From positions 1 to 24,470 of the forward strand of contig DANX01000027.1 of assembly GCA_002502295.1 (NCBI GenBank): DNA of 24,470 bases, in the 5' to 3' direction. Numbering within the stretch: the stretch's first letter is position 1; each line of letters begins with the position of its first letter. Below are positions 15,796 to 23,430 of this stretch, piece by piece. The translations under genes and the position numbers were made by a program. This stretch comes from Euryarchaeota archaeon UBA561 (GTDB lineage Archaea > Thermoplasmatota > Poseidoniia > Poseidoniales > Poseidoniaceae). The notes beneath the pieces are model-generated. The model made no database searches. It worked only from the letters and a program-made list of their open reading frames with translations, and was not told where the DNA came from.

Positions 15796-17532
15796 TCAAC
15801 CGTTTAAGCGGTTCAACAGGTCATCGATGCGGTCGATTTTTCCTCGAACACGAGCGATGTTGTCCGATGCGTCAGAGACCGATTCAGCCAGGGCTTCCTC
15901 TTCTTCCTGAATCGTCTCAACCTTTGGTTTGAAGCTCGCTGCGAGGGATTTGAGTTCAGTGACGATAGCATCGACTTCCGTTTCGGTAACCAAAACGCCC
16001 GGAGCGATGCGTGGAATTTCACTTGGTGAAAGGTATCCCAATTCCGCACCAAGAATGCCGGCGCAAGCCAAGATTCGTGGGCGAAGTGTGCTGGTGTTGA
16101 CGTTGTAGCCCTTCGATTCCAAAAAGCGGATAACGAGCGCTTGTTGCGGCTCGTCAAACCCTTCCTCTCCTGATTCGAGGATAGTTTGGACCAGTTCTTC
16201 AAACGAGGCGATGTTTCGTTCAAGGCGCTCAATGGTCGTTCGCTCTGATTCCGGCATGTGGACCGCACCACGGTGGAGGATGCGGAGCATGCGTTGACGA
16301 CGTTGAACCACTGGATCATGAAGGGCTTGGGATTCAGCGATTTCGATATGGAGGTCGAACAAAGCATGTAGCCTTCCAGAGACGCTTGGAACACGCAAAT
16401 CCAAATCGAGTTCGCGTCCTTCTTTTTCAAAGGCCATTCGGGCCTTCACGGTGTCGTCTTTGTGGAGAGCGAGAATGTTTTCCAGTCGATCTCTCAAGGT
16501 GCTACGAACTTCCTCAAATCGTCGCAGGGCTTCACGTTCACTCCAAGATTGCGGCATGGCCGTAGCGGCGTTTGTTTCGTTTTGTATCCTGTAATCAAGT
16601 TCCATAATGATCTTCGCTATGGCTTGATGGACAGGTGGTAAATCAGCGGCAAATCCTTGTGTTCGAAGGGATTGAATAAACGCATCCATGTCCTCCTGAT
16701 TGGTGGTTGAACTCACCATGAGGAAATCTCTGGCGAGTGAATTGATTTCCGCTGTTCGCTCCCGAAGCTCCATCAGCGCCGTTTCGGTCTCAAGGCTGTG
16801 AACCTCATCTCCTCCAGTCGTCTGGATCATCGGTGGGGTCCCCGGTGAAGCGGCTTGATGTTCCGGCCGAAGTTGGGCGTCAACGATGGCGTCGACGCTG
16901 GAGTCCGAAACATTGTGGCCGGTGTTGGCCAAATTTTCTCTGAGCTTTGTTTCCTCTTCAAAGGTCCAACCGGCATCGTGTTCCTCAACAAAATTGGCAA
17001 CCGTTTCCTCCATCGTTGGGAGTTCCCTTTTGTCCGAGGGGGCTGAAATGGTTGGAACGTTGACCTTACTTCGTGGGCGACGCAGGCTTTTCTTGACCTT
17101 ACCCCACGCATTTTCTTGCGAAGCCAGCACTCCTGCCACACGAGCGAGAAGGGTTTGTTTGTTTCCCGAGAGAGGGAGTTCAAAATCTTTGCACATGGCG
17201 TGCAGTTCGTCTCGAGTCATGTCGTCAAGGCGTTCCACTGCAAGCGATTTAGGATCGTGATTGAGATGCAAAAACAGGCGCTGACGTCTCGCTTTGATTG
17301 AGCCTGATTTCTTGATTCCAAACACACCGAGGATTTCACCCAACTCGCTGTTGGGGATGGTGCGGAGGCCTGCAGGTGAAAAATCCCAATCCGGGAAAAC
17401 AAGGTGGCGTATCAAGCGGGCTCGGAGCGATTCAACGGGCCCTGCTTTTGAAATTTCATGCTTTTGAGCAAGTGTTTTGAGGGCATCAAAACGGGCTTGG
17501 TAAAGCTCACCCAACATTGCTGACGTGTCCAT
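15796..17532 (-). CDS. SAP-repeat coiled-coil protein of unknown function
   Basis: A 578-aa protein. The first 140 residues contain three stretches with the SAP-like helix-turn-helix pattern: ALKTLAQKHEISKAG...LRARLIRHL, NSELGEILGVFGIKKSGS...RRQRLFLHL, and MTRDELHAMCKDFELPLSGN...LLARV. SAP motifs usually bind DNA. A basic patch (KVKKSLRRPRSKV) follows. The remaining 400 residues are charged, mostly helical and probably coiled-coil, ending in an acidic stretch and a helix (NIARVRGKIDRIDDLLNRL). No enzyme motif is seen. Start is ATG at 17530-17532 with GAGGTG upstream (complement of 17541-17546). A chromosome-organising role is possible, but this is a guess from the SAP-like repeats. Confidence 0.75.
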   Translation of the reverse strand: MDTSAMLGELYQARFDALKTLAQKHEISKAGPVESLRARLIRHLVFPDWDFSPAGLRTIPNSELGEILGVFGIKKSGSIKARRQRLFLHLNHDPKSLAVERLDDMTRDELHAMCKDFELPLSGNKQTLLARVAGVLASQENAWGKVKKSLRRPRSKVNVPTISAPSDKRELPTMEETVANFVEEHDAGWTFEEETKLRENLANTGHNVSDSSVDAIVDAQLRPEHQAASPGTPPMIQTTGGDEVHSLETETALMELRERTAEINSLARDFLMVSSTTNQEDMDAFIQSLRTQGFAADLPPVHQAIAKIIMELDYRIQNETNAATAMPQSWSEREALRRFEEVRSTLRDRLENILALHKDDTVKARMAFEKEGRELDLDLRVPSVSGRLHALFDLHIEIAESQALHDPVVQRRQRMLRILHRGAVHMPESERTTIERLERNIASFEELVQTILESGEEGFDEPQQALVIRFLESKGYNVNTSTLRPRILACAGILGAELGYLSPSEIPRIAPGVLVTETEVDAIVTELKSLAASFKPKVETIQEEEEALAESVSDASDNIARVRGKIDRIDDLLNRLNG

Positions 17533-17540
17533 GGATGCCT

Positions 17541-17546
17541 CACCTC
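17541..17546 (-). promoter_or_regulatory. Ribosome binding site of the SAP-repeat gene
   Basis: GAGGTG on the minus strand, eight bases before the ATG at 17530-17532. It supports that start codon. Confidence 0.6.
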
Positions 17547-17567
17547 TACGGGTTTTGCCGCATTGAA

Positions 17568-17578
17568 AGCATATATGT
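17568..17578 (-). promoter_or_regulatory. TATA-box-like promoter of the SAP-repeat gene
   Basis: The palindromic CATATATG at 17570-17577 stands out as the most AT-rich spot in the 110-base gap between the two minus-strand genes. It is centred about 41 bases before the start codon. Archaeal transcription usually begins about 25 bases after the TATA centre, which would give a leader of some 15 bases containing the ribosome binding site. The gene could therefore be transcribed independently of the gene upstream. Confidence 0.5.
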
Positions 17579-17642
17579 CTTCGCCGTCCGATGGAGTGGA
17601 GGATGCCTGTTCTTGTAGGTCTGGAGGATGGCGGAGGGGGAG

Positions 17643-18746
17643 TTAATCATCCAAGTCCATCAGGCGTGGTCTCGGCTCCATGAAACTGGCCGGCATACCT
17701 GGAATGTTTCGCTTGGTTTCCTCGTGGTCGGTGGTCATAACGGCAAGGAGGTCCATGAATTCCCGCAACAATGTGACCAGGCCCATCTGGCTGTTCTCTG
17801 GCTGAACGATACGTTCGCAGGCTGCGGTCACTGTTCCGTCAGAGGTCAGGGTCTCAATCAGCATTTCAACTCGAGGACCACTTTTGTGAGCTGCTCGCTT
17901 CTTGTTCGGGTCTACCAAGGTGTCAAGGAGCGTTTCGTCACCTGCCTCGGATGCTTTCTTGAGCAAGGTTGAGATTTTCCGTTGCTCAATGTACGCTCCG
18001 ACAATGGGTTTTAGTTTCGGGTCTATGCTCTCCATCAACGATGCTTCAAGCCGATAGGCTAATTCTGCACTGGGGTCAAGCATGTTTCGAACGCTGTTTT
18101 TAGGAAAGCCCTTTCTTGATACCAGAAGGGTAAACCCGTGAAGCGGTGGAGGGATAAATCGCTCTCGGTTACTCTCGGTTTGATCCCGTTGGAGGCCAAG
18201 CGTGTGTCGGCGGCCTTTCATTCGATGACCTGCGTGAATGGCCCTCGGTACGATGAAACCGTCGAGATGACCCTCCAACCGCTGTTCTTCAATCCACGGC
18301 CAGATGTCTTCTTCATCCAGTTCTGCGACGGATGCTTGCGCGTTGAGCCGTTGGACGGTCTCCTCCATGCGTTCCAATCGCAGATCGGGGCGCATGCGCT
18401 TCATTTGCCGCTGCAGCAATTCATGATCACACATCACCACCGCCCCTTGTTCGAGGTATTCCGGTTTATCATCGGAAACCAACACCCATGTCGGTTCCTT
18501 CCGAGACAGAAGGCCGACGATGTTCAAGCCGAGAACATCGTACTTTTGCCAGTCAAAAGCGCTCATGGCCACCAGGTCGCCCGTGCCCCTCTTTAAGGTC
18601 TCAATCGCCGTTTCAATGTGCGGCAGTTGCTTGAGCAAAAGGTCCTGATTTTTGCCGTGGGTTTGCACAGCCCGTTCAACATGGAGGCGTACACCATCGT
18701 TGCGAGAAGGAGTGGTGAGAATCACGAGACGCTCACTGTTTTCCAT
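17643..18746 (-). CDS. Porphobilinogen-deaminase-like protein lacking the cofactor cysteine
   Basis: A 367-aa protein whose spacing follows hydroxymethylbilane synthase (HemC). The segment DLVAMSAFDWQ (58-67) aligns with the AVHSLKDLP motif, keeping Ser and Asp but losing Lys. LEQGAVV (98-104) and RPDLRLE (119-125) match the strands around the substrate-binding arginines, yet the TSSLRR residues are absent. GHLDGFIVPRAI resembles the A/G-rich strand, and PIVGAY (247-252) matches the third-domain P.GAY, but the cysteine that carries the dipyrromethane cofactor is replaced, apparently by Lys. It is therefore unlikely to be a working HemC and may be a repurposed paralogue. Start ATG 18744-18746 is supported by GAGGTGA upstream. 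The assignment is by eye; a chance resemblance is possible. Confidence 0.55.
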   Translation of the reverse strand: MENSERLVILTTPSRNDGVRLHVERAVQTHGKNQDLLLKQLPHIETAIETLKRGTGDLVAMSAFDWQKYDVLGLNIVGLLSRKEPTWVLVSDDKPEYLEQGAVVMCDHELLQRQMKRMRPDLRLERMEETVQRLNAQASVAELDEEDIWPWIEEQRLEGHLDGFIVPRAIHAGHRMKGRRHTLGLQRDQTESNRERFIPPPLHGFTLLVSRKGFPKNSVRNMLDPSAELAYRLEASLMESIDPKLKPIVGAYIEQRKISTLLKKASEAGDETLLDTLVDPNKKRAAHKSGPRVEMLIETLTSDGTVTAACERIVQPENSQMGLVTLLREFMDLLAVMTTDHEETKRNIPGMPASFMEPRPRLMDLDD

Positions 18747-18758
18747 CGTTTCACCTCG

Positions 18759-18776
18759 GTGAGGGTCGCCCCTCAC
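18759..18776 (-). promoter_or_regulatory. 5' leader hairpin with GNRA-type loop
   Basis: On the minus strand GTGAGGG and CCCTCAC pair perfectly (7 bp) around a GCGA loop, which fits the stable GNRA tetraloop class. The hairpin ends one base before the GAGGTGA ribosome binding site of the porphobilinogen-deaminase-like gene. Its 3' arm (CCTC) could alternatively pair with the GAGG of that site. Confidence 0.4.
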
Positions 18777-18827
18777 AAGGTAAGGGCGTGGACGACCGGT
18801 TAAGAAGCCCACCCTCCTAGGCAAACT

Positions 18828-19811
18828 GTGCGCAGCGATGTTGAGACACTGAATTCATCCCTCGAGGTGATGCGTGGAGAGGTAAACCAAGCCCTTCACG
18901 ACCTCATTCAATCCGAGGTTGAATTGGGGGCTGGCGAGGTCGCACTGGAAGCAGGAAGGGTTCTGAATGCAGGAGGGAAGCGCCTTCGTCCGATTCTCTT
19001 CCTTCTTGCCTACCAAGTCGCTGGAGGAACCAAGCAGGACGATGTCATGCCGTTGGCGTTGGCTTTTGAATTGATTCACACCGCAACGTTGGTCCACGAC
19101 GATATCAACGACGAGGCCAAACAGCGACGAGGCATCCCAACAATTCACGCTCAAGCAGGGCAAGCGAAAGCCGTCATTGCAGGCGATTGGTTGTTCGTCC
19201 AGGGATTTGGCTTAGGAGGCCGCTATTCGGAACAAATCGTCTCTGTCATCGCCCGTTGTTGTGCGAACATTGCTGTCTCTGAATTCGATCAACTTGACCA
19301 TGTCCTCAATTTGGCGACATCCCCGGAGGACTACTTGTCCATCGTAAAAGGAAAAACAGCAGGTCCTTTTGCCTCGGGTTGCTATGCAGCAGGTCTTGTT
19401 GCTGGGCTCGAGGATGAGCAAGCCAAGGCACTGGAACGTTTTGGAATGGAGTTGGGAATTGCCTTCCAGCTTGTTGACGATATCCTTGACCTTCGGGGAG
19501 ATGAACGAATGGGGAAACCACGAGGGGCGGATGTCTATGAAGGTAAGATGACGTTGCCACTGATTCACGCCCTTACTCTTTCACACGGAACGCACAGGCA
19601 ACGCCTTTCTGATCTCATCGAGTCCTTCTCAGACGAAGATTTTGATGAATTGATGAGCTTGCTAGAACGCTCTAGCAGCATGGAGTATGCCGAAATTCTC
19701 GTCCGAACCCACCTTGAACGAGCTCAAGCTGAATTGAACAACTTCCCTGACAGTCAAGCCAAAGAGATGATGCAGCTCATCACCAACATTGTCAAAGACA
19801 GGCACGCCTGA
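18828..19811 (+). CDS. Polyprenyl (geranylgeranyl or longer) diphosphate synthase
   Basis: A 327-aa trans-prenyltransferase that condenses isopentenyl diphosphate onto allylic primers; in archaea it supplies the chains for ether lipids or quinones. Motifs: GGKRLRP (49-55), first aspartate-rich motif DDIND (91-95), RRG (100-102), GKTAGPFASG (175-184) and second aspartate motif DDILD (217-221). Residues 86 and 87, four and five positions before the first motif, are Thr and Ala. That is unlike short-chain enzymes with an aromatic there and like long-chain bacterial synthases, so the product could exceed C20. The start is GTG 18828, with a weak TTAAG 23-28 bases upstream that would suit a leaderless transcript; ATG 18870 is an alternative. 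Confidence 0.88.
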   Translation: MRSDVETLNSSLEVMRGEVNQALHDLIQSEVELGAGEVALEAGRVLNAGGKRLRPILFLLAYQVAGGTKQDDVMPLALAFELIHTATLVHDDINDEAKQRRGIPTIHAQAGQAKAVIAGDWLFVQGFGLGGRYSEQIVSVIARCCANIAVSEFDQLDHVLNLATSPEDYLSIVKGKTAGPFASGCYAAGLVAGLEDEQAKALERFGMELGIAFQLVDDILDLRGDERMGKPRGADVYEGKMTLPLIHALTLSHGTHRQRLSDLIESFSDEDFDELMSLLERSSSMEYAEILVRTHLERAQAELNNFPDSQAKEMMQLITNIVKDRHA

Positions 19812-19913
19812 GGCCTGATTGACGGTTAGGTCGTGGCGGAATCAACGAAAAGGAAGGTGTGGGCCCGTGGCTTCATCGGTGTGTTCAAGTGATTTGACGG
19901 CCTCGTGTGGTTC

Positions 19914-20405
19914 ATGGGAGGGTCAATTCGACGAGACGAAGAAGCGGTCAGCCCCGTGATTGCGACCGTTTTACTCCTCGCCATCACCGTTACGCTGTCC
20001 AGCATGGTCTTCGTGTTGATGCAGGGCGCCTTGACCACCGTGGAAAAATCGGCTCCACAGGCCACGGTCAGTGTGCGAGGGCTGGACAACGGTTTCCATG
20101 TTGTGCGAATCACGAGCCTTGACCAATCCATTGACCCTGCTCGTTTGCAGTTTGATCTCTTGCCTGCCAACCTCACCGAATCGCTTCCGATACGAGGTCA
20201 GGTCGCAGACCCGGATGTCTACGGTGTCATTGGGACCAATGTCTCGTTTCACGACCGTGATGCAGGGTATTCCGTGACACAAGGTGATTACTTTGTCATT
20301 GATTCAGAAACCATTGGATCGGACGATGGGACCTGGCGTTTCCGCCTTGTTGAAAAGACTTCAAACGCGCTTTTAGTTGACGTGCTGCTTCCTGCTATGG
20401 CGTGA
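19914..20405 (+). CDS. Archaeal type IV pilin with class III signal peptide
   Basis: A 163-aa secreted pilin. Its N-terminus has a short basic/acidic leader followed by EEAVSPVIATVLLLAITVTL, the strongly conserved archaeal pilin signature (DUF1628/PF07790 type) in which the hydrophobic helix becomes the filament core after prepilin peptidase cleavage. The rest is a beta-rich head without cysteines. The frame is open from GTG 19905, but ATG 19914 is the likely start. It lies 102 bases after the prenyl synthase, a gap in which I see no promoter, terminator or other gene. It could be built into a pilus by the TadA/TadB/TadC genes at 13227-15794. Its stop is two bases from the convergent moaA stop. 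Confidence 0.85.
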   Translation: MGGSIRRDEEAVSPVIATVLLLAITVTLSSMVFVLMQGALTTVEKSAPQATVSVRGLDNGFHVVRITSLDQSIDPARLQFDLLPANLTESLPIRGQVADPDVYGVIGTNVSFHDRDAGYSVTQGDYFVIDSETIGSDDGTWRFRLVEKTSNALLVDVLLPAMA

Positions 20406-20407
20406 TG

Positions 20408-21415
20408 CTAACCGCCGATGAAGGACATCTCAACTTTTTCCGTTTTCTTTTCAGCGGTTGCTCTGTCCATTGAATATCGGTCGTTTCTTTGTAGCCATAT
20501 GCTGCGGATGGCAAGGCCCATTGCTGCTTGGTTTGCTCCCATGCGAAGCATGCCCTTGAGGTCGTGTCCCTTTGATGAAAACAGGCACGTGTAAAGCGAG
20601 CCGTGGGCTGATAGCCTGGCGCGAGTGCAATCTCCACAAAATGGGTTTGTGACGGATTCTATGAAACCGAATTCATGACCATCAACCGTGGTGTATCTCC
20701 GGGCAACTTCGCCTTTGTGCTTTGGTTTTTCAGGCAGAAGTGGACCGTGATGTTGTTCGAGAATGCTCCGGACCTCTTCGCCAGAAACGACTTCGTCAAA
20801 GACCCAGGCATTGGTGTTTCCAACGTCCATGTACTCGATGAAACGAAGCGGGATGCTACGTTGAATGCAAGCATCTGCTAACTTTGGTATCTGCTCCTCA
20901 TTTACGTTCTTTTGAACCACGGTGTTCACTTTGACACCCAATCCCGCCGCCAGGGCATGTTCGATGCCTTCCATCACGTCATCGGCGGAGTGCTGCTGCG
21001 TATCTGCCATGGATTGGAACACGTGCGTGTCCATGGCATCCAAGCTAACCGTGACCCGATTCAAGCCCGCTTTCCGAAGGTTATCGGCATGCCTTTTCAG
21101 AAGGGAACCGTTGGTGGTAAGGGCAATGTCCAAATTCGGGCCAGCCTTTCGGATGAGGCTGATGAGGGTGGTGATGTCCCTGCGCAACAGCGGCTCTCCA
21201 CCGGTGAGTCGGACCTTTCTAAGGCCGGTTGGGAGCAAGGCTCGCACCACGGTTGTGATTTCTTCGTACGTCAGCAATGAGTCCCGATGGAGAAAGTCAT
21301 GTTCGGGTCCAAAATGTTCACGCGGCATGCAGTAGGTGCACCGAAAGTTGCAACGGTCAGTGATCGATATGCGCAAGTCATGAAGTGGACGTTCACGTCG
21401 ATCCACGAGGCGCAT
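20408..21415 (-). CDS. moaA: GTP 3',8-cyclase MoaA (molybdopterin biosynthesis)
   Basis: A 335-aa radical SAM enzyme that converts GTP to 3',8-cyclo-7,8-dihydro-GTP, the first step of molybdenum cofactor synthesis. The N-terminal cluster motif is CNFRCTYC (C22, C26, C29), with the SAM-binding TGGEPL at 71-76. The second 4Fe-4S cluster uses C260, C263 and C277, and the C-terminus ends in the conserved double glycine (SFIGG). Length and residues are all normal, so it should be active. ATG at 21413-21415, with no clear Shine-Dalgarno. It diverges from aroA across a 73-base gap. No other molybdopterin genes are in the window. Confidence 0.95.
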   Translation of the reverse strand: MRLVDRRERPLHDLRISITDRCNFRCTYCMPREHFGPEHDFLHRDSLLTYEEITTVVRALLPTGLRKVRLTGGEPLLRRDITTLISLIRKAGPNLDIALTTNGSLLKRHADNLRKAGLNRVTVSLDAMDTHVFQSMADTQQHSADDVMEGIEHALAAGLGVKVNTVVQKNVNEEQIPKLADACIQRSIPLRFIEYMDVGNTNAWVFDEVVSGEEVRSILEQHHGPLLPEKPKHKGEVARRYTTVDGHEFGFIESVTNPFCGDCTRARLSAHGSLYTCLFSSKGHDLKGMLRMGANQAAMGLAIRSIWLQRNDRYSMDRATAEKKTEKVEMSFIGG

Positions 21416-21488
21416 GTTCGGGTCAGTCCTTACCGGTTCTTGAACCTGTATTACAAGGGTTCATGTCTAGGTGACATAAGGCAAGGTC
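21416..21488. promoter_or_regulatory. Shared moaA-aroA divergent promoter region with repeated half-sites
   Basis: A 73-base gap between divergent genes. Its centre holds TGTATTACA (21447-21455), a 4+1+4 palindrome and the best TATA-like element, about 36-38 bases from each start codon. This distance suits archaeal transcription in both directions. Around it are GGTTC (21435-21439), GAACC (21442-21446) and GGTTC (21458-21462), forming an operator-like GGTTC-TT-GAACC plus a third half-site. Confidence 0.4.
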
Positions 21489-22907
21489 ATGAACAGGGCG
21501 TGGACGACGAAGCGTCCCACCAAAACGGACGACGATGCCTCAACCTCGGCTACCGTCATCAAAGTCCAGCCCTCAAGTTCTATAGAAAAAATCCCATGGA
21601 GGCTGCCGCCATCCAAGAGTCATGCCATTCGCTGGTTGGCTCTTGCGGCTCAATCCAACCAAGACGTGGTCATCCACAACCTTTCACAAGCCGGCCAGGA
21701 TATTTTGTCCATGCGGCGTTGTTTGAATCAACTCGGGGTTCGAATCACTGACCTTGACCAGCACGGAGAACCCTTGGCGGATAAAGGAAAGCATCCCGGA
21801 CAACCTCCAGAAGGAACCGAATCGTGGTGCGTTGAAGGTGTTGGCGTGCACGGTTTGCAACTCCCTTCTGGTGTTCTTGATGCCGGCAATTCTGGAACTT
21901 CCCTCCGAATCTTGATGGCGCTCTGTGCTCGTTTTGACGCCGCCATCACCATTGACGGGGATGCTTCGTTGCGCTCCCGAAATCACGATGTGATGGTTGG
22001 AGCACTTCAACAACTCGGGGTCAGGGTCTCTCGCAGTGGCGCTCAGAACCTCCCACTTTGCCTTGAGGGCCCCTGGACGCCTCCTGCATCGATCTCACTG
22101 GACATTTCCTCCTCGAGCCAACCGACCACCGCACTTTGCCTCGCAGCCTGTGCTCTCCCTGTTCCTCTCACCGTTGAAGACCACGGCACCGGCGTCTCCT
22201 TACGGCACAGTGAACTCACCAAGCGAATTTGTGAACAAACGGGGGCAAATCCCTCCATTCACAACGGTGAACTCACGTCTTGGAATCCAAACATTGAGAA
22301 TTCCTCAACCGTCATACCGCCGGACGCCTCCATGCTTTCCTTTGCGCTTTTGGCGGCAAAGGTTTCATCCGCCTCGGTTGACATTCAGCATGTTCCAGGC
22401 ATTGAAGATGCCCTTGGCCATGAGGTTCTTTTTGAACTGGCTCAATACGTTGGTTTGCAGATCACGGGGTCAATCATCAACGCCGTCTCAAAGGGACAAT
22501 CCACCACCGTTGACCTTCGTCACGGGAACGATCTGATTACACCCGTGGCAGCCCTGCTCGCCCTCGCAGGCGGTGGTGAAATCACTGGTGCTGAACATGC
22601 TGCTTACAAAGAAACAGATCGAACCATCGGCACGGTGGATTTGCTCAAGCAATTTGGTCTCGATGCTTCCTACGATCAGGGGCGTCTTCTGGTCCCGGGG
22701 GGACAGGAACTTGTTTCTCCCAAAGGCCTTGTACGAACCTTTGGTGACCATCGAATGCAAATGACAGCGCTCGTCTTGGCGATGGGCTGCAAAGAAGAGG
22801 TCATCATTGAAGGTGCTCATCTCCATCGAGTGGCCGACCCAGAAGCCCTCGAACGGTGGCGTTTGGTGGGAGCAGAGATTGAGAGCTTCTTGCAACAACC
22901 CCGTTGA
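21489..22907 (+). CDS. aroA: 3-phosphoshikimate 1-carboxyvinyltransferase (EPSP synthase)
   Basis: A 472-aa EPSP synthase, joining phosphoenolpyruvate to shikimate-3-phosphate in aromatic amino-acid synthesis. Landmarks: PPSKSH (40-45), DAGNSGTSLRIL (131-142, the LGNAGTA-type PEP loop), R164 in SRNHD, SSSSQ (207-211), DASMLS (279-284), KETDR (374-378) and GDHRMQM (419-425). Catalytic Asp, Glu and Arg positions are kept. Unusual points are RN instead of RP at 164-165, an extra loop at about 92-116, and a C-terminus (VADPEALERW) without the usual K-S-(Y/F)-P motif. It is longer than the usual ~430 aa, partly from a polar N-terminal extension. ATG 21489. Confidence 0.9.
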   Translation: MNRAWTTKRPTKTDDDASTSATVIKVQPSSSIEKIPWRLPPSKSHAIRWLALAAQSNQDVVIHNLSQAGQDILSMRRCLNQLGVRITDLDQHGEPLADKGKHPGQPPEGTESWCVEGVGVHGLQLPSGVLDAGNSGTSLRILMALCARFDAAITIDGDASLRSRNHDVMVGALQQLGVRVSRSGAQNLPLCLEGPWTPPASISLDISSSSQPTTALCLAACALPVPLTVEDHGTGVSLRHSELTKRICEQTGANPSIHNGELTSWNPNIENSSTVIPPDASMLSFALLAAKVSSASVDIQHVPGIEDALGHEVLFELAQYVGLQITGSIINAVSKGQSTTVDLRHGNDLITPVAALLALAGGGEITGAEHAAYKETDRTIGTVDLLKQFGLDASYDQGRLLVPGGQELVSPKGLVRTFGDHRMQMTALVLAMGCKEEVIIEGAHLHRVADPEALERWRLVGAEIESFLQQPR

Positions 22908-22928
22908 ATCTCATTCGCAGGGAGACTT

Positions 22929-23381
22929 TTGATAATCACCTCTTCTATCGCCAACCCACAGGATGTGCGCAAAATGGATGATTTTGAGTCATCTCAGAAC
23001 GAGACTGGAGAGCAACATACATCACGGCTCAAACGAGCACAAACCACCCTCACACTCTTTTTTATCTTAGCAGCTTTGTTAGGTGGAATGCTCGCAGACG
23101 TCGGTTTCGGTCAGCATTCTCCAGAAAAAACATGTTCAGATTCGGACAACACCCTTGAGAAAATTGGCATAGGGTTGGTCCTCGCCTCGTTTTTTTGCCT
23201 AGGGGTAAATCTTGTCTTTTTGTTGCTAAGGCTGTTGTTTGACTGGAAAACTTCCCTTCATGCCCTGGCGTTGGTGCTGGTTCACGCCGGATGTGTGCTG
23301 TTCTCGGTGGTCGTCTTTGCAGAAGCACTCCTTGCAAATGCAGGCTGTGGTGTTGTTGCCTTTGCCCCAATCAATCCATAG
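22929..23381 (+). CDS. Small membrane protein with three predicted helices, unknown function
   Basis: A 150-aa protein without a recognised family. After a polar N-terminus (about 35 residues, several Glu, Gln and Ser) there are three hydrophobic segments: LTLFFILAALLGGMLADVGF, IGIGLVLASFFCLGVNLVFL with its continuation, and LALVLVHAGCVLFSVVVFAE. The short loop between the first two carries His, Cys and acidic residues. The frame begins at TTG 22929, preceded by GGGAG at 22920-22924 and so plausible; ATG 22974 is the alternative. It lies 21 bases after aroA and is probably co-transcribed with it. AT content is somewhat higher than in its neighbours. Confidence 0.6.
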   Translation: MIITSSIANPQDVRKMDDFESSQNETGEQHTSRLKRAQTTLTLFFILAALLGGMLADVGFGQHSPEKTCSDSDNTLEKIGIGLVLASFFCLGVNLVFLLLRLLFDWKTSLHALALVLVHAGCVLFSVVVFAEALLANAGCGVVAFAPINP

Positions 23382-23430
23382 CCGCCGGGGGTTGCATGAC
23401 GCATTTGACTGATTATCCATTCAATATACT

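Noticed and set aside
15813..16430. A 205-codon minus-strand frame inside the SAP-repeat gene
   Set aside because: It is in a different register inside a long coding region whose own frame gives a coherent helical protein.
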